Notes under the pieces: generated by a model | What the model saw: the letters and a program-made list of their open reading frames with translations, nothing else | Databases searched by the model: none | What the model was told of the DNA's origin: nothing | Part shown: in pieces, positions 60,646 to 64,000 of the stretch | How positions within the stretch are numbered: the stretch's first letter is position 1 | Layout of the letters: each line of letters starts with the position of its first letter | Origin: Ardenticatenaceae bacterium | Lineage (GTDB): Bacteria > Chloroflexota > Anaerolineae > Promineifilales > Promineifilaceae | Assembly: GCA_020634315.1 (NCBI GenBank) | Contig: JACKBV010000022.1 | Span: 1-64,000, forward strand | Length of the DNA stretch: 64,000 bases | Direction: 5' to 3' | Translations under genes and position numbers: made by a program

Positions 60646-61596
60646 CTATGCGTGGCGTCGCGTGCGCAGCAGGCGCACCACACCAATCGTCAACCCGGCA
60701 ACAATCAACGCACCAACGATCCCAGCAATAATCGTTGACAACGCCGTCTCCCCAAAAAAGGGAATTGTATAATCTGGCAAAAGCTGATAAGGCGCATCCA
60801 AAGCCGTGTGGATAAATCCATTTTCCTCAGCGACCCATTCCAGACCATCTGGGAAGCTAGAGGCCAGCGGAGAAAGCAGCAGCACCAACAGCGTCACAAT
60901 GACGCCGCCAACAATCCAACCTTTTCCACCAGCTTCCGCACTTTCAGCCAATAACGTGGGGCGCGTGCGCATAATGAAACTCAACGCCGCCACGGTAATC
61001 AACGCCTCGCCAACCCCAATCAGGGCGTGAATGCCCAACATGGCGGGCACAGCAAGGCGAAAACTCGACGTACCACTAAACCCCAAGCCCAACGCCACAA
61101 ATAACGCCGCGGCCATCACCGACAACCAGGCAAACGCAGCAACCGCAATCAACCGTGTTCGCCAGGCACGTGCCACCACCAGCCGATAAAGGCCATACGT
61201 CACCAGCGCAGGAATGACGCCCATCGCCAAAATATTAGCCCCCATAACGAGCAGTCCGCCGTCTTGGAAGAGCAACCCTTGCAGCGAAATAACGGCCGTC
61301 ATCACCAAAATGCCCAACCAGGGGCCGAGCACAATCGCCGCCAGCGAAGCCCCAACCAAATGTCCCGATGTTCCCCCCGCCACCGGAAAATTGATCATCT
61401 GTCCGGCAAAGATAAACGCCGCCATCACCCCAGCCAATGGCACCAACCGTTCGTCAAACGTTTCGCGTGCATTGCGCACCGCCAAACCAACGGCCAACAA
61501 AGCCAATGCCCAACAGAAAATGGCAATTCCTGGGCTAAGAAATCCATCAGGCACATGCAGCCACAACACATCAGCAAAAATTGGGTTCATAAACAT
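60646..61596 (-). CDS. CbiM-type cobalt/nickel substrate-specific component, CbiM-CbiN fusion
   Basis: 316 residues, GGAGG six bases before the ATG. WLHVPDGFLSPGIAIFCWALAL, AGQMINFPVAGGTSGHLVGASLAAIVLGPW, and GIHALIGVGEALITVAALSFI are CbiM/NikM signatures. The last 90 residues (SSFPDGLEWVAEENGF...) resemble CbiN, so two components appear fused. The metal-coordinating N-terminus normally reads Met-His; here LHVPDGF is preceded by 13 residues, which must be removed or the ligand set differs. Cobalt or nickel import; SlyD and a Fur-type regulator are other metal genes nearby. Confidence 0.93.
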   Translation of the reverse strand: MFMNPIFADVLWLHVPDGFLSPGIAIFCWALALLAVGLAVRNARETFDERLVPLAGVMAAFIFAGQMINFPVAGGTSGHLVGASLAAIVLGPWLGILVMTAVISLQGLLFQDGGLLVMGANILAMGVIPALVTYGLYRLVVARAWRTRLIAVAAFAWLSVMAAALFVALGLGFSGTSSFRLAVPAMLGIHALIGVGEALITVAALSFIMRTRPTLLAESAEAGGKGWIVGGVIVTLLVLLLSPLASSFPDGLEWVAEENGFIHTALDAPYQLLPDYTIPFFGETALSTIIAGIVGALIVAGLTIGVVRLLRTRRHA

Positions 61597-61754
61597 CGTT
61601 AACCTCCAAACAAAAAGCGCGACGATTTGGGGGTCATTTGATTAGGAGCATCTCCTGACCTTCAAATTTCCGCAACTCATGATCCCTGGCGGGCATATGC
61701 CCGTATTTTTCCCCAACAAAGCGGCATTGGACGGTGAATTGATTCGCGTCCGCG

Positions 61755-62183
61755 CTACTGTTGGCAATTGGCACATATTCCAAACAGAGATATGTGTTCT
61801 AAATCAGCGACAAACTCATATTCGCTAAAAAGATATTGCCCCACATCACGTAAAATCTGGGCGTCGGCGTCGAGCACATGCCCACATTGGCGACAGACTA
61901 AATGCATATGCATCCCATGATGCACCGTCGCGAAGACCTCTTTGTCGCCCCCTAAATCAATGCGGCTCACCAGCCCTTCTTCCACCAACATATCCAGCGT
62001 GCGGTACACTGTGGCAATGTTGACAGCGCTGGTATGCACCTGCACCCGTTTATGAATCTCTTCTGCCGTCAGGTGATCATCCTCATCCACATCGGCTAAC
62101 GCCCGAATGATTAATTCACGCTGCGGTGTAATGCGAAATTGTTTTCCACGTAATGTTTCAATAATTTGGTCAATATCATTCAT
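61755..62183 (-). CDS. Fur-family metalloregulator
   Basis: 142 residues from ATG 62183, chosen by family length. DNA-binding winged helix: RITPQRELIIRALADVDEDDHLTAEEIHKRVQVHTSAVNIATVYRTLDMLVEEGLVSRI. Metal sites: the HHGMHMHLVCRQCGHV cluster and the C-terminal CANCQ, i.e. structural CxxC pairs. It may be Fur, Zur or Nur; gene position between a cobalt/nickel transporter and a ZnuA-like gene argues for zinc or nickel. It lies divergent from sufE and 158 bp upstream of cbiM on the same strand. Confidence 0.92.
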   Translation of the reverse strand: MNDIDQIIETLRGKQFRITPQRELIIRALADVDEDDHLTAEEIHKRVQVHTSAVNIATVYRTLDMLVEEGLVSRIDLGGDKEVFATVHHGMHMHLVCRQCGHVLDADAQILRDVGQYLFSEYEFVADLEHISLFGICANCQQ

Positions 62184-62193
62184 GCGATTTTTC

Positions 62194-62213
62194 GTAATTG
62201 CGAATAATTGCAA
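62194..62213. promoter_or_regulatory. Direct repeat TAATTGC in the Fur-family gene leader
   Basis: TAATTGCGAATAATTGCAAC (from 62195) contains TAATTGC twice with a ten-base spacing, one helical turn, just before the regulator start. It could be an autoregulatory operator; an ATTATACACA region lies next to it. Weak evidence, no second site for comparison. Confidence 0.35.
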
Positions 62214-62407
62214 CTACATTCATTATACACAAATACATGTAGAAGCATACTGATAAAAGGTGAGAAGATGGTGAAACGATCAGGCTTTGTTAATGTTTTG
62301 TTCTGATTTTTCGCAATAACGCCATTTTTCGCCCAGATTTTGCCCAACCAAAGTACGGTTGCCCCACCGCACGGCAGGTCGTAAAATGAAGCTATCTTAA
62401 GTATGGT

Positions 62408-62830
62408 ATGGATATGATGACTCCTGAAGAACTATTGCAAGATTTTGCCGTCCTGGAAACCTGGGATGATCGCTATGGATATTTGATTGATTTGGGGCGA
62501 GCATTGCCCCCAATGGCTGAAGCGGATAAATCAGAGGAAACGCGCATTGAAGGGTGTATGAGCGGCGTTTGGATCAAGATTGAACAAACGGATGACACAC
62601 CTGCCCGTCTGCGCTTTACAGGCGACAGCGACGCGGCGATTGTCAAGGGGCTTGTGGCGATTGTGCTGAGTTTGTGCAACGGCCGTTCCCCCCAAGACAT
62701 CCTCGACCTCGACATTCGAGACTTCTTCACCCAGCTGCACCTGGAAAACCACCTCAGCCCGACTCGCAAAAATGGCCTGAACGCAATGGTCAACACCATT
62801 AAAGCGCATGCAGCCAGCCTGATCGCTTAA
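62408..62830 (+). CDS. sufE: SufE-family cysteine-desulfurase activator
   Basis: 140 residues. WDDRYGYLIDLGRALPPM, then ETRIEGCMSGVWIKIEQ with the sulfur-accepting Cys about residue 50, SDAAIVKGLVAIVLSLCNGRSP, and LSPTRKNGLNAMVNTIKAHA. SufE takes sulfur from SufS and hands it to SufBCD for Fe-S assembly. No suf genes are adjacent. The start among three near ATGs is uncertain; none has a good ribosome site. Confidence 0.94.
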   Translation: MDMMTPEELLQDFAVLETWDDRYGYLIDLGRALPPMAEADKSEETRIEGCMSGVWIKIEQTDDTPARLRFTGDSDAAIVKGLVAIVLSLCNGRSPQDILDLDIRDFFTQLHLENHLSPTRKNGLNAMVNTIKAHAASLIA

Positions 62831-62858
62831 TTTTCCACCCCAATCTTTCGCAAAAGAA

Positions 62859-62919
62859 TCTCACGCAGAGGCGTAGAGACGCAGAGATAAAAACTGCGCC
62901 TCTCTGTCTCTGCGCGAGA
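62859..62919 (+). terminator. Imperfect long hairpin after sufE
   Basis: TCTCACGCAGAG (62859-62870) is complementary to CTCTGCGCGAGA (62908-62919) with mismatches, and GCGTAGAGACGCAGAG with CTCTGTCTC lies inside. No clear T-tract; probable terminator. Confidence 0.45.
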
Positions 62920-62973
62920 AAAGCCTCTTTCCTGTTGAAGCAACCCAGGGCAATGCAATTTGTTTAACTGGGG

Positions 62974-63022
62974 TTGACAGCATTTGGACGCGCGATAGAA
63001 TTGGTACAAAGTATCATGATAC
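62974..63022 (+). promoter_or_regulatory. Promoter with palindromic operator before the ZnuA-like gene
   Basis: TTGACA (62974-62979), 16-bp spacer, TAGAAT (62996-63001) is a near-consensus sigma-70-type promoter. Nine bases further lies the perfect palindrome GTATCATGATAC (63011-63022) inside ACAAAGTATCATGATACAAA, at the transcription start. The position fits a repressor operator, and the Fur-family regulator encoded nearby is the obvious candidate. Confidence 0.72.
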
Positions 63023-63051
63023 AAAATACCACAAACAAGGGAACACGAAGA

Positions 63052-64000
63052 ATGAATCAGATATATCGCTTGCTATTAATCATTGGCTTTATGACCGGCC
63101 TAATCATAACAACAGGCTGCACCAGCGATGCCGCCAACAAACCAGGGACAGATCAGGACGCCGACACGAGCATCTTAACCATTCCCGATCTCACCGCCGT
63201 TGCCCAAAACGGGGCAAAACTGCAAGTTGTAGCGACGACCAGCATCATCGGCGATGTTGTTGCCAACGTTGGCGGCGACGCCATTGAGTTGACTGTGCTC
63301 ATGGCTCCCGGCCAGGACCCACACAGTTATCAACCAGGCGCGGCCGAATTAACGGCCGTTGCCCGTGCCAACGTCATTTTCGTCAACGGCTGGAACCTGG
63401 AAGAAGGGCTGCTAGATGACCTGGAAGCCATCGGCGAAAACACCCCCATCATCCCCATTTCCGCCAATATCACCCCCCTCACCCTCAATGCAGATGAGGA
63501 AGGAGACCATGATGACGAAGCAGATCACGATCACACCGGCGCCGACCCACACGTTTGGTTTTCCATTCAAAACGTTGAGCAATGGACGAAAAACGTCAGC
63601 GATGTCCTCAGCACCCTCGATCCGGACAATGCCACTATCTATGCGAACAATGCCGCACAATACCTGACTGCATTAGCCGAACTAGAGCAATACACCAACA
63701 GCCAATTGGCAGCCATTCCCGCAGAGCAGCGCGTTTTGGTCACCAACCATGACGCGCTTGGCTACTTTGCCCACGACTACGATTTCACTGTACTCGGCAC
63801 AGTTATTCCCGGCCGCAGCACATTGGCCGAACCCGCTGCCGCCGACCTGACCGCGCTCATCAGTGTGATGCAAGCCAAAAATGTCTGCACCATCTTCACG
63901 GAAAGCAGCGTCAGCGACACACTGGCTAATACGGTTGCCACCGAACTCGACACCTGTGATACAGTCCAAGTGCTGCCCCTTTACACCGGCGCTCTTGGTT
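63052..64000 (+). CDS. Zinc/manganese ABC substrate-binding lipoprotein, partial at window end
   Basis: 316 residues visible; it runs off the window. Lipobox GLIITTGC (Cys about 21). TroA/ZnuA fold: VVATTSIIGDVVANVGGDAIELTVLMAPGQDPHSYQP (first His ligand), the metal-gathering loop EEGDHDDEADHDHTGADPHVWFS (second His), VTNHDALGYFAHDYDF (third His), and NVCTIFTESSVSDTLANTVA. The acidic His-rich loop favours zinc over manganese. The promoter upstream has a palindromic operator. ATPase and permease genes are expected beyond the window. Confidence 0.9.
   Translation, partial: MNQIYRLLLIIGFMTGLIITTGCTSDAANKPGTDQDADTSILTIPDLTAVAQNGAKLQVVATTSIIGDVVANVGGDAIELTVLMAPGQDPHSYQPGAAELTAVARANVIFVNGWNLEEGLLDDLEAIGENTPIIPISANITPLTLNADEEGDHDDEADHDHTGADPHVWFSIQNVEQWTKNVSDVLSTLDPDNATIYANNAAQYLTALAELEQYTNSQLAAIPAEQRVLVTNHDALGYFAHDYDFTVLGTVIPGRSTLAEPAAADLTALISVMQAKNVCTIFTESSVSDTLANTVATELDTCDTVQVLPLYTGALG

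Larger units (their letters stand above)
1879..63360. repeat. Dispersed highly iterated palindrome ACGGCCGT
   Basis: The octamer ACGGCCGT, most often inside AACGGCCGTT, recurs along the whole window: about 90-100 copies counted by eye, where about one is expected for a random octamer in 64 kb. The coordinates give the first and last full decamers. Copies lie in all three reading frames of genes, on both gene orientations and in intergenic DNA. In coding frames they produce recurrent Thr-Ala-Val, Asn-Gly-Arg and Arg-Pro-Phe tripeptides. This parallels HIP1 in cyanobacteria. The role is unknown; methylation site, DNA-uptake or segregation signal, or biased repair are possible. Confidence 0.9.

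Overview
The window reads as a chromosomal segment of a Gram-variable, free-living bacterium, most likely a member of the Chloroflexota (Anaerolineae-like). This is inferred from the gene mix: class III cyclase/AAA/TPR signalling protein, LysM protein with a TP-rich tail, T-box-controlled TrpB2, CAP-domain and class-A-beta-lactamase-like envelope proteins, many zinc-ribbon and GAF proteins. No rRNA, tRNA, CRISPR array, integrase or transposase gene was seen. The whole window is sprinkled with one palindrome, ACGGCCGT (usually AACGGCCGTT). I count about 90-100 copies by eye, in genes and between them, so it behaves like a genome-wide highly iterated palindrome.

Layout. 0.1-9.9 kb: SRPBCC-like protein, a tandem-fused malic enzyme, an aldo/keto reductase (AKR), an NlpC/P60-like protein, a CheY-like receiver, an ABC-2 ATPase/permease pair, a small zinc protein, a GAF protein and a 72-residue protein resembling RiPP leader peptides. 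10-26 kb, mostly minus strand: a 1374-residue cyclase/ATPase/TPR regulator, PH-like membrane protein, nucleotidyltransferase, PAP2-like protein, S-adenosylhomocysteinase with a PfkB (probably adenosine) kinase, a glycosyltransferase and an RfbH-type dehydratase, a LysM protein, a histidine-kinase-like protein lacking its histidine, a CcmC-like protein and a second AKR. 26-35 kb: two paralogous beta-lactamase-like envelope proteins (one frameshifted), Nudix, PspC, an OmpR-type two-component pair, an LsrG-like monooxygenase overlapping an iron alcohol dehydrogenase, and a DUF2892 protein next to a rhodanese lipoprotein.

35-45 kb: an orphan ABC ATPase, an MsbA-like exporter, zinc-ribbon and J-domain proteins, SlyD, cold-shock protein, a small secreted protein, then a Trp T-box leader with trpB2 and trpS. 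45-49 kb is a decayed, repeat-rich stretch: a frameshifted hypothetical gene, a 21-bp minisatellite, a broken TPR gene bounded by identical 39-bp direct repeats, and a nested inverted repeat. 49-57 kb: a PreP-like M16 peptidase, a TrpC-like protein with replaced catalytic residues, an AlkZ/YcaQ-like DNA glycosylase, a second minisatellite, a P450 and a CAP-domain protein. 57-64 kb: CcdA with a thioredoxin-like lipoprotein, a CbiMQO-type cobalt/nickel transporter, a Fur-family regulator, SufE and the start of a ZnuA-like binding protein.

The most interesting non-gene signals are the iterated palindrome and a family of terminator-like 5' leader hairpins. The hairpins show compensatory changes and sit directly before both AKR genes, trpS and the small zinc protein gene. 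Most starts below were chosen by Shine-Dalgarno (SD) position, so some differ from the longest open frame.
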